Shown in pieces: positions 44,487-52,680 of a stretch of DNA of 64,000 nucleotides. Source of the stretch: Azospirillum oryzae (GTDB lineage Bacteria; Pseudomonadota; Alphaproteobacteria; Azospirillales; Azospirillaceae); NCBI RefSeq assembly GCF_008364795.1, contig NZ_VTTM01000011.1:1-64000 (forward strand), read 5' to 3'. Position 1 is the stretch's first letter, and each line of letters begins with the position of its first letter. The position numbers and the translations under genes were made by a program. Under the pieces are notes generated by a model that was not told the DNA's origin, searched no databases, and worked only from the letters and a program-made list of their open reading frames with translations.

Positions 44487-45041
44487 TCAGGCGTCCTTGA
44501 TCCAGTCGATGTCGTCGAAGCCGCGGTGGATGTAGCCGCCATATTCGGCCGAGGCCCCTTCGTAGCCGAGCTTCGCCCAGACCTCCGGCTGGTTGTAGAG
44601 AGCGACCACCATGTCGCCGCGGACCTTGGCGAAGAACGGCGTGGTCTCGATGGATTTCAGCACCGCCACGCGGTCCTTTTCCGCCTTGATGGCGGCGTAT
44701 GGCGAGCCGTGCAGCTTGCGCGCCGCGGCGTCGAGGGCAACCGCGCCTTCATTGAGCTGGCCGGCCAGGGTGGCATCCTTTGCCGCCGCCTGGTCCATCG
44801 AGGCCAGCGCCGTCTCGTAATAGGCGTCGCTCAGCCGGTCGTGCGGATAGAGGTCACGCACCATCACCAGCAGGGTCTTGGCGGCGTCGGGCTTGACGAC
44901 GGTCAGTGCCTCGGCCCAGGCCGGTGTCGCTCCGATCGACACGATGCCGCCGGAAACCGCGCCGGCCGCCGCCATCGACGCGGCGGAGGTCTTCAGAAAG
45001 TTGCGCCGGTTGAGCCGTATCCGTTTGTCGAGAACGCGCAT
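44487..45041 (-). CDS. Gluconate 2-dehydrogenase subunit 3-like Tat-exported protein
   Basis: A 184-residue protein with a clear twin-arginine signal (NRRNFLKTSAASMAAAG, residues 11-27, cleavage near AWAEA). The mature part contains LVMVRDLYPHDRLSDAYYE and YNQPEVWAKLGYEGASAEYG, the pattern of the small subunit 3 that accompanies GMC-type dehydrogenases and carries the flavoprotein through the Tat system. The GMC protein itself has no signal, which fits hitch-hiking export. It precedes the GMC gene by 65 bases. Confidence 0.88.
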   Translation of the reverse strand: MRVLDKRIRLNRRNFLKTSAASMAAAGAVSGGIVSIGATPAWAEALTVVKPDAAKTLLVMVRDLYPHDRLSDAYYETALASMDQAAAKDATLAGQLNEGAVALDAAARKLHGSPYAAIKAEKDRVAVLKSIETTPFFAKVRGDMVVALYNQPEVWAKLGYEGASAEYGGYIHRGFDDIDWIKDA

Positions 45042-45087
45042 GATCGACGTCTCCTTCCCTTGGTTCGGTTGTTCTTGATGTCCGGAT

Positions 45088-45483
45088 TCAGCGGTAGCGG
45101 CCGTGGCGTTGCAGGACCTCGGTCTTGTAGCCGTCCGGATCGGTGATGAAGAAAAAGCGGGCCAACAGGGTGCCGCCGGGGGCGAATTCCTTCACCGGCG
45201 TCACCGGGAAGCCCAGGGCGGACATGCGGGCGTGTTCGCCGTCCAGATCGTCCACCGCCACCGCCATGTGGCCGTAGCCGTCGCCGTGGGTGTAGGGCGC
45301 GGTGCGGTCGTGGTTGACCGTCAGCTCCAGTTCCATGTCGTTTTTGGCATTGCGCAGGTAGATCAGCGTGAAGCCGTCGAACGCCAGCCGCTCGGCCGGT
45401 TCGAGCCCGAAGGCCTTGGCGTAGAAGTCCAGCGACCGCTGTTCGTCGAGGACGCGCACCATCATGTGGATGATCTTGGCCAT
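45088..45483 (-). CDS. VOC/glyoxalase I-like protein
   Basis: A 131-residue vicinal-oxygen-chelate protein resembling lactoylglutathione lyase (GloA). The four metal ligands of E. coli GloA (H5, E56, H74, E122) have counterparts at H6, E53, H72 and E122. VRVLDEQRSLDFYAKAFGL and FITDPDGYKTEVLQR are typical. It is inserted in the operon of the GMC dehydrogenase, its subunit 3 and a cytochrome c. If the dehydrogenase makes methylglyoxal or a similar 2-oxoaldehyde, this enzyme could detoxify it; this is inferred from context. Confidence 0.9.
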   Translation of the reverse strand: MAKIIHMMVRVLDEQRSLDFYAKAFGLEPAERLAFDGFTLIYLRNAKNDMELELTVNHDRTAPYTHGDGYGHMAVAVDDLDGEHARMSALGFPVTPVKEFAPGGTLLARFFFITDPDGYKTEVLQRHGRYR

Positions 45484-45516
45484 GATGTTTCTCGCGAAGT
45501 CTTTGGTGGGGCGGCA

Positions 45517-45921
45517 CTAACCTTTGGCCTTGGCCTCCAGGAACTGGACGATGCTCTTGCGGATGGCGTCGTCGTCCTGTCGGTAGTTCATGTAGCTGCC
45601 GGGAACGAACTGGTTGGAGTTCGCCAGCCAGCGTTCCAGATGGCCGGCGTCCCAGGCGAAACCGGCACCGCGCAGCGCATCCGAATATTCGAAGCCGTCG
45701 GCCGTGCCGGCCTTGCGACCGATGACGCCGAAGAGCGGCGGTCCGGCGCGCGGCCCGTCGTCCTTCTTCACCGAATGACAGGTTCCGCATTGCTGCCGGA
45801 ACAGCGTCTCGCCATCCGCCGCCGCGGATTTCCGCGTGAAGGGCGAGAAGGGTATGGACAGAAGGAGCAGCAACATCACCCAGCGGTGCGGCGACATCCT
45901 CGCGTGCATCGCATGCCTCAT
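45517..45921 (-). CDS. Exported monoheme cytochrome c
   Basis: A 134-residue class I cytochrome c. A signal sequence (hydrophobic core about residues 14-26) is followed by the heme site FRQQCGTCHS (C45, C48, H49) and a distal methionine candidate in PGSYMNYRQDD, with a C-terminal helix SIVQFLEA. It is the first gene of the minus-strand operon and likely accepts electrons from the GMC flavoprotein. The ATG at 45921 has GGGAGG about 11 bases upstream; ATGs at 45909 and 45897 are alternatives. A sigma-54 promoter match lies at 45993-46008, pointing toward it. Confidence 0.88.
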   Translation of the reverse strand: MRHAMHARMSPHRWVMLLLLLSIPFSPFTRKSAAADGETLFRQQCGTCHSVKKDDGPRAGPPLFGVIGRKAGTADGFEYSDALRGAGFAWDAGHLERWLANSNQFVPGSYMNYRQDDDAIRKSIVQFLEAKAKG

Positions 45922-45992
45922 TGTTTGAAAATCCTCCCGAAGCGGGGCGCCGGCACTTCGGGCCAGCCGGAGCGGCGCCGTCGATCCGATAG

Positions 45993-46008
45993 AGCAAGGG
46001 GCATGCCA
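45993..46008 (-). promoter_or_regulatory. Sigma-54 promoter match for the cyt c / VOC / GMC operon
   Basis: Read on the minus strand the sequence is TGGCAT-GCCCC-TTGCT, matching the -24/-12 consensus TGGCAC-N5-TTGCW with one change in the -24 box. The spacing between GG and GC is the required ten bases. The transcript would start near 45982, about 60 bases before the cytochrome c ATG. Confidence 0.7.
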
Positions 46009-46092
46009 CGCCGCGGAAAGCCGCGACGAACAAGCACAGAAGCCGGTTTTGATCGATCTGCCCGATTCCGGCCGTCCCATCTGTTTCATTCT

Positions 46093-46120
46093 GGGACAAC
46101 GCAGTGCGACAAATTGTCCC
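46093..46120. promoter_or_regulatory. Candidate upstream activator site shared by both sigma-54 promoters
   Basis: A perfect inverted repeat, GGGACAA (46093-46099) and TTGTCCC (46114-46120), with an inner overlapping repeat GACAA-A-TTGTC (46108-46118). Related GAGACAGTGCG and GTGACAC words continue to 46142. The centre is about 80 bases from the plus -24 box and about 100 from the minus one, a usual distance for enhancer-binding proteins. The MimR-like activator (52905-55010) is the likely ligand. Confidence 0.6.
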
Positions 46121-46184
46121 GTAATGAGACAGTGCGTGACACCAACCGTCTTTAAAAACGGCGATTCCCGGTGGGTCGCGCTTC

Positions 46185-46200
46185 TGGCACGTCGGTTGCT
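46185..46200 (+). promoter_or_regulatory. Sigma-54 promoter of the diiron monooxygenase operon
   Basis: TGGCAC-GTCGG-TTGCT, a full match to the -24/-12 consensus, with ten bases between the invariant GG (46186-46187) and GC (46198-46199). The transcript would start near 46211. Regulation by a sigma-54 activator is usual for this class of monooxygenase operon, and one is encoded downstream. Confidence 0.85.
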
Positions 46201-46419
46201 TTATGGCGTTGGCGATGCGGCTGCCCCGGTTCGGCGGCCGCAAGCGGCCTGAGGCTGCGCACCACATCGTCGCGCCGCCACCGTCGTGCCGTTGCCCATC
46301 CCGCCCTTCAGACTGCCGGTGTCCCGTCATCCGGCATGCGCGGCCGACGCGGTCCTTCAGGTCCGATCCACAAGCCCGACCATCGCATCAACATCATCAA
46401 AATCATGGGGAGAGACGAC

Positions 46420-48084
46420 ATGCCGGATGGATTGACGCTGAACAAGATCACCAGCCAGAAAGGCATCGGCATCACCGAAGCGGCGCGCCGCGTCGCCGAT
46501 CTCGGTTGGACGCCGTCATACGTCAAGGAGGCGATGGCCTTTCCGACCGACTACAAGATCTCCAAGGCGCCGCGCGACCCGATGAAGCAGGTCCTGCGCT
46601 CCTACTTCCCGATGCAGGAGGAGAAGGACAACCGCGTCTACGGCGCCCTGGATGCGGCGCTGCGCGGCGACATGTTCCGCAATGTGGAGCCGCGCTGGAT
46701 CGAGTGGATGAAGCTGTTCCTGGCGATCATCCCCTTCCCGGAAATCTCGGCGGCGCGGTCGATGGCGACGCTGGGCCAGCTGGCGCCGGGCGACGACCTG
46801 CGCACCGGCTTCACCATGCAGATGATCGACGAGTTCCGGCACTCGACGATCCAGATGAACCTCAAGAAATGGTACATGGAGAACTACATCGACCCGGCCG
46901 GGTTCGACATCACCGAGAAGGCGTTCGGCAAATGCTACGCCACCACCATCGGCCGGCAGTTCGGTGAGGCCTTCCTGACCGGCGACGCCATCACCGCGTC
47001 GAACATCTATCTGCAGGTCGTGGCGGAGACCGCCTTCACCAACACGCTGTTCGTCGCCATGCCGTCGGAAGCGGCGCGCAACGGCGATTATGCCCTGCCC
47101 ACTGTCTTCCTGTCGGTGCAGAGCGACGAATCCCGCCACATCGGCAACGGCCATTCCATGCTGATGTCGGTGCTGAAGGAGCCGGACAACCATCTGCTTC
47201 TGGAACGCGACATCCGCTATTCCTTCTGGCAGAACCACATGATCGTCGATGCCGCCATCGGCACGATCATCGAGTACGGCACAAAGAATCGCGACAAGAA
47301 CAAGGAATCCTACGCCGAGCTGTGGCACCGCTGGATCTTCGAGGATTACTACCGCACCTACATGCTGCCGCTGGAGAAGTACGGCATCAAGATCCACCAT
47401 GACGATGTTCACGAAGCCTTCGACAGCATCGTCAAGAAGAACTACGTCCACAAGATCGCGCAGTTCTTCTCTGCCGGCTGGTGGGCCAATTTCTGGCGCA
47501 TCGAGGCGATGACTGAACGCGATTTCGAGTGGTTCGAAAGCAAGTATCCGGGCTGGTACGACGAGTTCGGCGTCTGGTGGGAAAATTACGCCAAGCTCAG
47601 CAAGCCCGGCAGCGTGCCGATCACCTTCGCCGACACCGGCTACGTCTATCCGCACCGCTGCTGGTCGAGCCTGGTGCCCTGCGTCATCCGCGAGGATTTC
47701 CAGATCGACGAGGTGGACGGCGAGCTTTACACCTACGCCTCCGAGGTCGACCGCTGGACCCACAAGGAGGCTTTCGCCGCCGAATACCAGGGCCGTCCGA
47801 CCCCGGCGATGGGGCGTTTCTCCGGCCGGCGCCAGTGGGAGGAGGTCTATGACGGCTGGGACCTCGCCGACGCCATCCAGGACATGGGCTTCGTCCGTCC
47901 CGATGGGAAGACTCTGGTCGCCCAGCCGCACCTGTCCTTCGAAGAGAAGGACATGTGGACGCTGGACCATGTGCGCGGCCACACCATCCGCAGCCCGCTG
48001 CTGGCGCTCCGCGAAATGACGCCGCAACAGCGTCAGGCGCATGTCGAGGAATACCGCAAGGGCTTCAAGATCCGCCGGGTCTGA
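46420..48084 (+). CDS. mimA: Soluble diiron monooxygenase hydroxylase alpha subunit (propane/acetone monooxygenase type)
   Basis: A 554-residue large hydroxylase subunit of the soluble diiron monooxygenase family. The six iron ligands are visible in order: E108, E138, H141 (DEFRH), then E203, E237, H240 (DESRH). Length and the pattern FPMQEEKDNRVYGALDAALR match the MimA/PrmA group, which hydroxylates propane, acetone or phenol, rather than methane or toluene enzymes. O2 and electrons from the reductase (48203-49261) are used in the cytoplasm. The ATG at 46420 has GGAG seven bases upstream; an in-frame ATG at 46405 and a longer open frame exist but are unlikely. Confidence 0.93.
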   Translation: MPDGLTLNKITSQKGIGITEAARRVADLGWTPSYVKEAMAFPTDYKISKAPRDPMKQVLRSYFPMQEEKDNRVYGALDAALRGDMFRNVEPRWIEWMKLFLAIIPFPEISAARSMATLGQLAPGDDLRTGFTMQMIDEFRHSTIQMNLKKWYMENYIDPAGFDITEKAFGKCYATTIGRQFGEAFLTGDAITASNIYLQVVAETAFTNTLFVAMPSEAARNGDYALPTVFLSVQSDESRHIGNGHSMLMSVLKEPDNHLLLERDIRYSFWQNHMIVDAAIGTIIEYGTKNRDKNKESYAELWHRWIFEDYYRTYMLPLEKYGIKIHHDDVHEAFDSIVKKNYVHKIAQFFSAGWWANFWRIEAMTERDFEWFESKYPGWYDEFGVWWENYAKLSKPGSVPITFADTGYVYPHRCWSSLVPCVIREDFQIDEVDGELYTYASEVDRWTHKEAFAAEYQGRPTPAMGRFSGRRQWEEVYDGWDLADAIQDMGFVRPDGKTLVAQPHLSFEEKDMWTLDHVRGHTIRSPLLALREMTPQQRQAHVEEYRKGFKIRRV

Positions 48085-48118
48085 TCCCCCGCCCATTCAC
48101 TCGGGCCCGTCCCCCTTT

Positions 48119-48152
48119 CCGTTCCCCCTTTCCGGATGGAGAGGGGGAACGG
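48119..48152 (+). repeat. Intercistronic hairpin between mimA and mimB
   Basis: A perfect 11-base inverted repeat, CCGTTCCCCCT (48119-48129) and AGGGGGAACGG (48142-48152), with a 12-base loop. It is within the operon, so it more likely protects or processes the mRNA, or lowers downstream expression, than ends transcription completely. Its C-run/G-run style resembles the palindromes at 50850-50994. Confidence 0.55.
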
Positions 48153-48202
48153 GATCCCCTGCGGACATCACAGGCGGACATCACCGCGGAGATCGAAAGA
48201 CC

Positions 48203-49261
48203 ATGACCGCACAAGCGCTGCACAACAGCCCGGCCGTTCACACGGTGCGGCTGGAGCCGGTCGGCATCGAAATGGAGGTCGCGGAAGGGGAAACCATCCT
48301 CGATGCGGCCTTCCGCCAGGGCGTCTCGCTGATGCATGGCTGCAAGGAGGGGCAATGCTCCGCCTGCAAATGCCTGCTGATCGACGGCGACGTGGAGATG
48401 CTGAAATACTCCACCTTCGCGCTCTCCGATCCGGAGCGCGACAGCAACCACATCCTGCTCTGCCGCTCGCTGGCCTATAGCGACGTGGCGGTGGAACTGC
48501 TGAATTACGACGAGGATCTGCTGTCCCGCTCCATTCCGGTGAAGGACTTCGATGCGCGGCTGGCGGCGGTGGAACAGTTGACCCACGACATCGTCGGCAT
48601 CGCGCTGGACCTCGACCAGCCGATGAAGTTCTGGGCCGGACAGTACGTCGACATCACGCTGCCCGGGGTCGGCCTGACCCGCTCCTTCTCGATGGGAAAT
48701 CCGCCGGCGGACGGCAACCGGTTGGAGTTCATCATCAAGAAATACCCGGACGGCGCCTTTTCCCGCCAGCTGGACGGCGGCCTGTCGGTCGGCGACCGGG
48801 TGAGCGTCCGCGGTCCCTACGGCACCTGTTTCCGCCGCGAGGAGCGGGACGGGCCGATGATCCTGGTCGGCGGCGGATCGGGCATGGCGCCGCTGCTGTC
48901 GATCCTGCGCGATCAGGCCGCAAGCGGCGAGACGCGGCCGGTGCGCTTCTTCTACGGCGCCCGCAGCCGACGGGACCTGTTCCACCTCGACCTGTTCGAG
49001 GAATTCGCCCGCAGCCTGCCGGACTTCGTCTTCATCCCCGCCCTGTCGCATGCCGAAGAGGGCGATGGCTGGACCGGCGAGACCGGCTTCATCCACGAGG
49101 TGCTGCGCCGGCACCTGTCCGACATGGCGGAGGTGGAGGAGGCCGACGTCTTCTCCTGCGGGCCGCCGCCGATGATCGACGCGGTGCTGCCGGTCCTGCA
49201 GATGGCCGGCATCGATTCCGCGCGCGTCTATTTCGACAAATTCACCCCCGCCACCCGCTGA
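48203..49261 (+). CDS. mimB: Diiron monooxygenase reductase component (2Fe-2S/FAD)
   Basis: A 352-residue NADH:acceptor reductase. The N-terminal plant-type ferredoxin domain has HGCKEGQCSACKC and the fourth cysteine in LLCRS. An FAD domain with TRSFSMGNPP follows, then an NAD domain with GGGSGMAPLLSILRD and FSCGPPPMIDAV. It moves electrons from NADH to the hydroxylase. It starts 118 bases after mimA, beyond the hairpin. Confidence 0.93.
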   Translation: MTAQALHNSPAVHTVRLEPVGIEMEVAEGETILDAAFRQGVSLMHGCKEGQCSACKCLLIDGDVEMLKYSTFALSDPERDSNHILLCRSLAYSDVAVELLNYDEDLLSRSIPVKDFDARLAAVEQLTHDIVGIALDLDQPMKFWAGQYVDITLPGVGLTRSFSMGNPPADGNRLEFIIKKYPDGAFSRQLDGGLSVGDRVSVRGPYGTCFRREERDGPMILVGGGSGMAPLLSILRDQAASGETRPVRFFYGARSRRDLFHLDLFEEFARSLPDFVFIPALSHAEEGDGWTGETGFIHEVLRRHLSDMAEVEEADVFSCGPPPMIDAVLPVLQMAGIDSARVYFDKFTPATR

Positions 49262-49293
49262 GCCGGGATTTTGCAAATACGGGAGGAAAGACG

Positions 49294-50451
49294 ATGACCA
49301 TGCAGGAAACCGAAACCACATCCGCCGCCGCCGGAGCCAAGGTATTTCCGGGCTCCGACAGCCGTCGCTACAACTACTTCGAACCGAAGGGCCGCAAGGC
49401 CACCCATTACGAGGACGTGACGGTCGACGTCCAGCCGGATCCGGAACGTTATCTGCTCCAGAACTGGATCATCTCCTTCGGCGACGGCACGCCCACATAT
49501 TCCAAGGACTGGACCGCGCTGAAATGCACGGACTGGCACGGCTTCCGCGCGCCTGACCAGGAATGGGAGCGCACCCATTACCAGCGCCAGTCCACCATCG
49601 TCGGCATGATCCAGAACGTGGTGGAGAACGCGCGCCGCGCCGGTGCGCCCCAGCGCTTCGACAAGGCCTGGGTCGCCGTGCTGCAGAACCATGTCGGTGC
49701 CTTCAAGCATGCCGAATATGGCCTGGGCACCGCGCTGATGCGGGCGCAGCGCTACGGCTACACCCAGATGGTCAACAACGCCATCCTGACGAACGCCTCC
49801 TACAAGCTGCGCTTCGCCCAGGACCTGACGCTCTATCTGGCGGAGGTCGGCAGCGATATCGGCGGCTTCGATCTGGACGCCGGCAAGGCGCACTGGCTGG
49901 ACGACCCGATCTGGCAGCCCTGCCGCGAAGCGGTAGAGCATATCCGCGCCGCGACCGACTTTCTTGAGCAGTATTTCGCCGTCAACCTCGTCTTCGAGCC
50001 GCTGGTGGGCGAGCTGTTCCGCAGCGGCTTCGTCATGCAGGTGGCCGCCGCGCAGAACGACTTCTCCACCCCATCTGTCATCTCGGCGGCAGAGGCCGAC
50101 TATGAGCGGAACCTCGCCAACGCGGTGGAACTGTTCGCCCTGCTGCTGCGCGACCCGGCGCACGGGGAGGACAACCGGATCATGCTGCAGAGCTGGTTCA
50201 CCCATCACGGCGGGCTGGCGGTGAAGGCGGCGTTGCAGCTTCAGCCGCTGTGGTCGCTGCCGCGGGTCAAGGCGGCGAGCTTCGCGGACGCCTTCGAACG
50301 GGCGCGCAACCGCGTCGCCGCCATCGGGCGCGAGATCGGCATCGACGCCGACCTGCCGGCCCTGCCGCCGGTCGAGGTCGGGCAGGTCGCAACTCCGGCT
50401 GCCGCTGCGGCCGCAGTTACCGCTCCAGTCAATGGCGCCGCGGCCGAGTGA
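49294..50451 (+). CDS. mimC: Diiron monooxygenase hydroxylase beta subunit
   Basis: A 385-residue subunit with the ferritin-like fold of MimC/PrmC: DSRRYNYFEPKGRKATHYED at the start, then HGFRAPDQEWERTHYQRQST and QNHVGAFKHAEYGLGTALM. It lacks the paired EXXH metal ligands, as beta subunits do, and builds the hydroxylase with the alpha chain. GGGAGG lies upstream of ATG 49294. The C-terminal 25 residues are alanine-rich and probably disordered. Confidence 0.93.
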   Translation: MTMQETETTSAAAGAKVFPGSDSRRYNYFEPKGRKATHYEDVTVDVQPDPERYLLQNWIISFGDGTPTYSKDWTALKCTDWHGFRAPDQEWERTHYQRQSTIVGMIQNVVENARRAGAPQRFDKAWVAVLQNHVGAFKHAEYGLGTALMRAQRYGYTQMVNNAILTNASYKLRFAQDLTLYLAEVGSDIGGFDLDAGKAHWLDDPIWQPCREAVEHIRAATDFLEQYFAVNLVFEPLVGELFRSGFVMQVAAAQNDFSTPSVISAAEADYERNLANAVELFALLLRDPAHGEDNRIMLQSWFTHHGGLAVKAALQLQPLWSLPRVKAASFADAFERARNRVAAIGREIGIDADLPALPPVEVGQVATPAAAAAAVTAPVNGAAAE

Positions 50452-50487
50452 TCCTTCCTGCATCTCCGCCACAAGAGGACGAAGACC

Positions 50488-50844
50488 ATGAGCGTCACCA
50501 CCGTGCAGCAGCTTTTCAAGCCGCTGAAGGACATCACCCAGGACGGCACCATCTCCCACCAGTGCGGCGTGACGATGAACGACAGCGTCGAGGCGCGCTG
50601 CATCGCCGAGGTGATGGAGAGCAAGCCCGGCATCACCGTCACCTATCTGCCGGCGATGATCCGGATCGACGGCGAGGGCAAGATCGAGTTCAAGATGAGC
50701 GAGATCGGCGAAGCTCTCGGCCGCGAGATGACCCCGCACATCTTCGAGATCTCCACCTCCACCCACTATGGCCGCATGGTCATGATCGACGAGGACACCG
50801 TCGTCCTCTTCGGCAACATGGATGACGCGCTCGCCTACGAGTGA
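50488..50844 (+). CDS. mimD: Monooxygenase coupling (effector) protein
   Basis: A 118-residue protein of the MmoB/DmpM/PrmD family: CGVTMNDSVEARCIAEVMES, VTYLPAMIRIDGEGKIEFKM, and MDDALAYE at the end. These cofactor-free proteins bind the hydroxylase and tune substrate access and O2 activation. It completes the four-component set and starts 36 bases after mimC. Confidence 0.93.
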   Translation: MSVTTVQQLFKPLKDITQDGTISHQCGVTMNDSVEARCIAEVMESKPGITVTYLPAMIRIDGEGKIEFKMSEIGEALGREMTPHIFEISTSTHYGRMVMIDEDTVVLFGNMDDALAYE

Positions 50845-50849
50845 GATCT

Positions 50850-50994
50850 CCCTCTCCCGTCCCGGGAGAGGGAAGGGGCCCATGCGGAGCATGGGAAGGG
50901 TGAGGGGTGATCCAAGGATCAGGACTCCATGTCCGGATAGCCCCTCACCCTCCCGCCTTCGGCGGGTCCCTCCCTCTCCCGGGGCGGGAGAGGG
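50850..50994. repeat. Compound palindromic repeat element
   Basis: Nested inverted repeats fill the gap between mimD and the chaperonin gene: CCCTCTCCCG/CGGGAGAGGG (50850-50872), GGGTGAGGGG with CCCCTCACCC (50898-50907 and 50941-50950), a small CCCGCC/GGCGGG hairpin (50952-50966), and a second CCCTCTCCC/GGGAGAGGG (50972-50994). The two ends carry nearly the same palindrome. Such elements are dispersed in Azospirillum-like genomes. Here it could act as attenuator or terminator before the chaperonin gene. Confidence 0.7.
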
Positions 50995-51042
50995 TATTTG
51001 ATTTTCAAATCCACAAAACCAACAACGGGAGGGACAGACGCC

Positions 51043-52680
51043 ATGCCGAAAATGATGCTGCACCGTGCCGAGGCGCGGGCCGCGCTTGCCCGTGGGGTGG
51101 GCAAGCTGGCGCTGGCGGTGCGCGGCACGCTGGGGCCGAAGGGGACGAACGCGATCATCGACCGCCCCATCGGCACGCCGATGATCTCCCGCGACGGCGT
51201 CAGCATCGCCGCCGAGATCGAGCTGCCCTGCCGCTTCGAGAATATGGGCGCCCAGGTGGTGCGCGAGGTATCCAAGCAGACCAACGACGTGGCCGGCGAC
51301 GGCACCACCACCGCAACCGTGCTGGCCGACGCACTGATCCAGGACGGCGTTTCCGTGCTCGCCGATGGCCATGGCTCGGTCGAACTGGTGGAGGGAATGG
51401 AGCGCGCTTGCGGCTTCGTCGTAGACCACCTCCGCGGCATGGCCCGGCCGCTGGAGCGCGATGCGCAGTTGGTGCAGGTGGCGACCGTCGCGGCAACGGA
51501 TCCGGTGCTGGGCCGACTGGTGGCGGATGCGCTGCGCCGGGTCGGGCCGGAGGGCGTGATCGACATCGAATACGGCCAGCCGGGCGCGCCGACCGCGCTG
51601 CATGTGCTGGAGGGCATGGTGCTGGACCGCGGCTTCCTGTCCCATCACATGGCGACCGAGCCGACCGGCCAGACCGCCGTGCTGGAACGGCCCCGTATCC
51701 TGATGACCGACCACAAGATCGCCGATCCGGAACCGATCCTGCGCCTGATCGACCGCCTTGGAGACAAGCGTCCTCTGCTGGTGGTCGCCGACAGTGTCGC
51801 GCCGGAGGTGGTGGCGGCGCTGATGGCGTTGCGCCGCGACGGACGGGCCACGGTGGTGGCGATCAATCCTCCTGAATTCGGCCATTGGCGTCAGGCGATG
51901 ATGGAGGACATCGCGATCCTGACCGGCGGGCGCGTTATCGCCCGCGACCTCGGCGGGCGGCTCGACAGCGTGACGGCGGATGATCTGGGGGGCGCCGACC
52001 GCATCGAGGTGTCCGCCGGCCGCACCACCCTCCTGCGCGGCCATGGCGATCCGGACGCGCTGGCCGCCCGCCGCGCCCTGGTGCAGCGCCAATGGGAGGA
52101 GGCGCCGCCCAACATCGAACGGGACAAGCTGTCCCAGCGGCTGGCGAAGCTGACGCACGGCACCGCGCTGATAGAGGTCGGCGGCGCGACGCCGGTGGAA
52201 CAGAAACGCACCGCCCAGCTTCTGGAGGATTCGCTCGCCGCAGCCCGCGCGGCTCTGGCGGAGGGGGTGGTGCCGGGCGGCGGCACCGCGCTGGCCCGCG
52301 TCGCCCCGCTGCTCGACCGCTTGGCCGCGGATGTGGGGGAAGGCGAGCGCGCGGGGGTAAAGCTGGTGCAGCGGGCGATGCTGCAGCCCGTGATCTGCAT
52401 CGCGGAGAATGGCGGGCTGGACGGGGCCGGCGTCGCCGCCCGGATCGCCGAGCTTCCCGAAGGGGCCGGCTTCGACGCCCGCACCGGCCGGTTCGGCGAC
52501 CTGTTCGCCGTCGGGATCATCGATCCGGTCAAGGTCACCACGCTGGCATTGCTGAACGCGGTGTCGGTCGCCAAGCTGATCCTGACCACCCACACCCTGG
52601 TCGCCGACATCCCCGACGACGTCGACCCCACCGCCGGCCCGGCCCGCGGCGGCGGGATGGAACGGTACGGGCGGAGCTGA
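51043..52680 (+). CDS. mimG: GroEL-like chaperonin dedicated to the monooxygenase
   Basis: A 545-residue HSP60 paralogue. It keeps the ATP site (VRGTLGPKGTNAIID and NDVAGDGTTTATVLADAL), the hinge segment LEDSLAAARAALAEGVVPGGG with the catalytic aspartate, and a short GGGM-type end (GGGMERYGRS). The sequence is clearly divergent from housekeeping GroEL, for example in the apical domain. MimG-type chaperonins are needed to fold the hydroxylase large subunit in mycobacteria and relatives. No groES gene is adjacent, so it may use the general cochaperonin. The ATG at 51043 follows GGGAGG. Confidence 0.92.
   Translation: MPKMMLHRAEARAALARGVGKLALAVRGTLGPKGTNAIIDRPIGTPMISRDGVSIAAEIELPCRFENMGAQVVREVSKQTNDVAGDGTTTATVLADALIQDGVSVLADGHGSVELVEGMERACGFVVDHLRGMARPLERDAQLVQVATVAATDPVLGRLVADALRRVGPEGVIDIEYGQPGAPTALHVLEGMVLDRGFLSHHMATEPTGQTAVLERPRILMTDHKIADPEPILRLIDRLGDKRPLLVVADSVAPEVVAALMALRRDGRATVVAINPPEFGHWRQAMMEDIAILTGGRVIARDLGGRLDSVTADDLGGADRIEVSAGRTTLLRGHGDPDALAARRALVQRQWEEAPPNIERDKLSQRLAKLTHGTALIEVGGATPVEQKRTAQLLEDSLAAARAALAEGVVPGGGTALARVAPLLDRLAADVGEGERAGVKLVQRAMLQPVICIAENGGLDGAGVAARIAELPEGAGFDARTGRFGDLFAVGIIDPVKVTTLALLNAVSVAKLILTTHTLVADIPDDVDPTAGPARGGGMERYGRS

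Larger units (their letters stand above)
45922..46419. promoter_or_regulatory. 498-base divergent control region of the mim and GMC operons
   Basis: No gene is supportable here. The region holds two outward-facing sigma-54 promoter matches (45993-46008 minus, 46185-46200 plus) and an inverted repeat between them (46093-46120), each listed separately. From the predicted plus-strand start near 46211 to the mimA ATG is about 209 bases of leader with no open frame that I can support. Confidence 0.75.

Noticed and set aside
49228..52593. A 1121-codon open frame on the minus strand opposite mimC, mimD and the chaperonin gene
   Set aside because: It runs antisense to well-recognised genes; high GC at third positions keeps the opposite frame free of stops. 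Its translation is low-complexity and matches no family.
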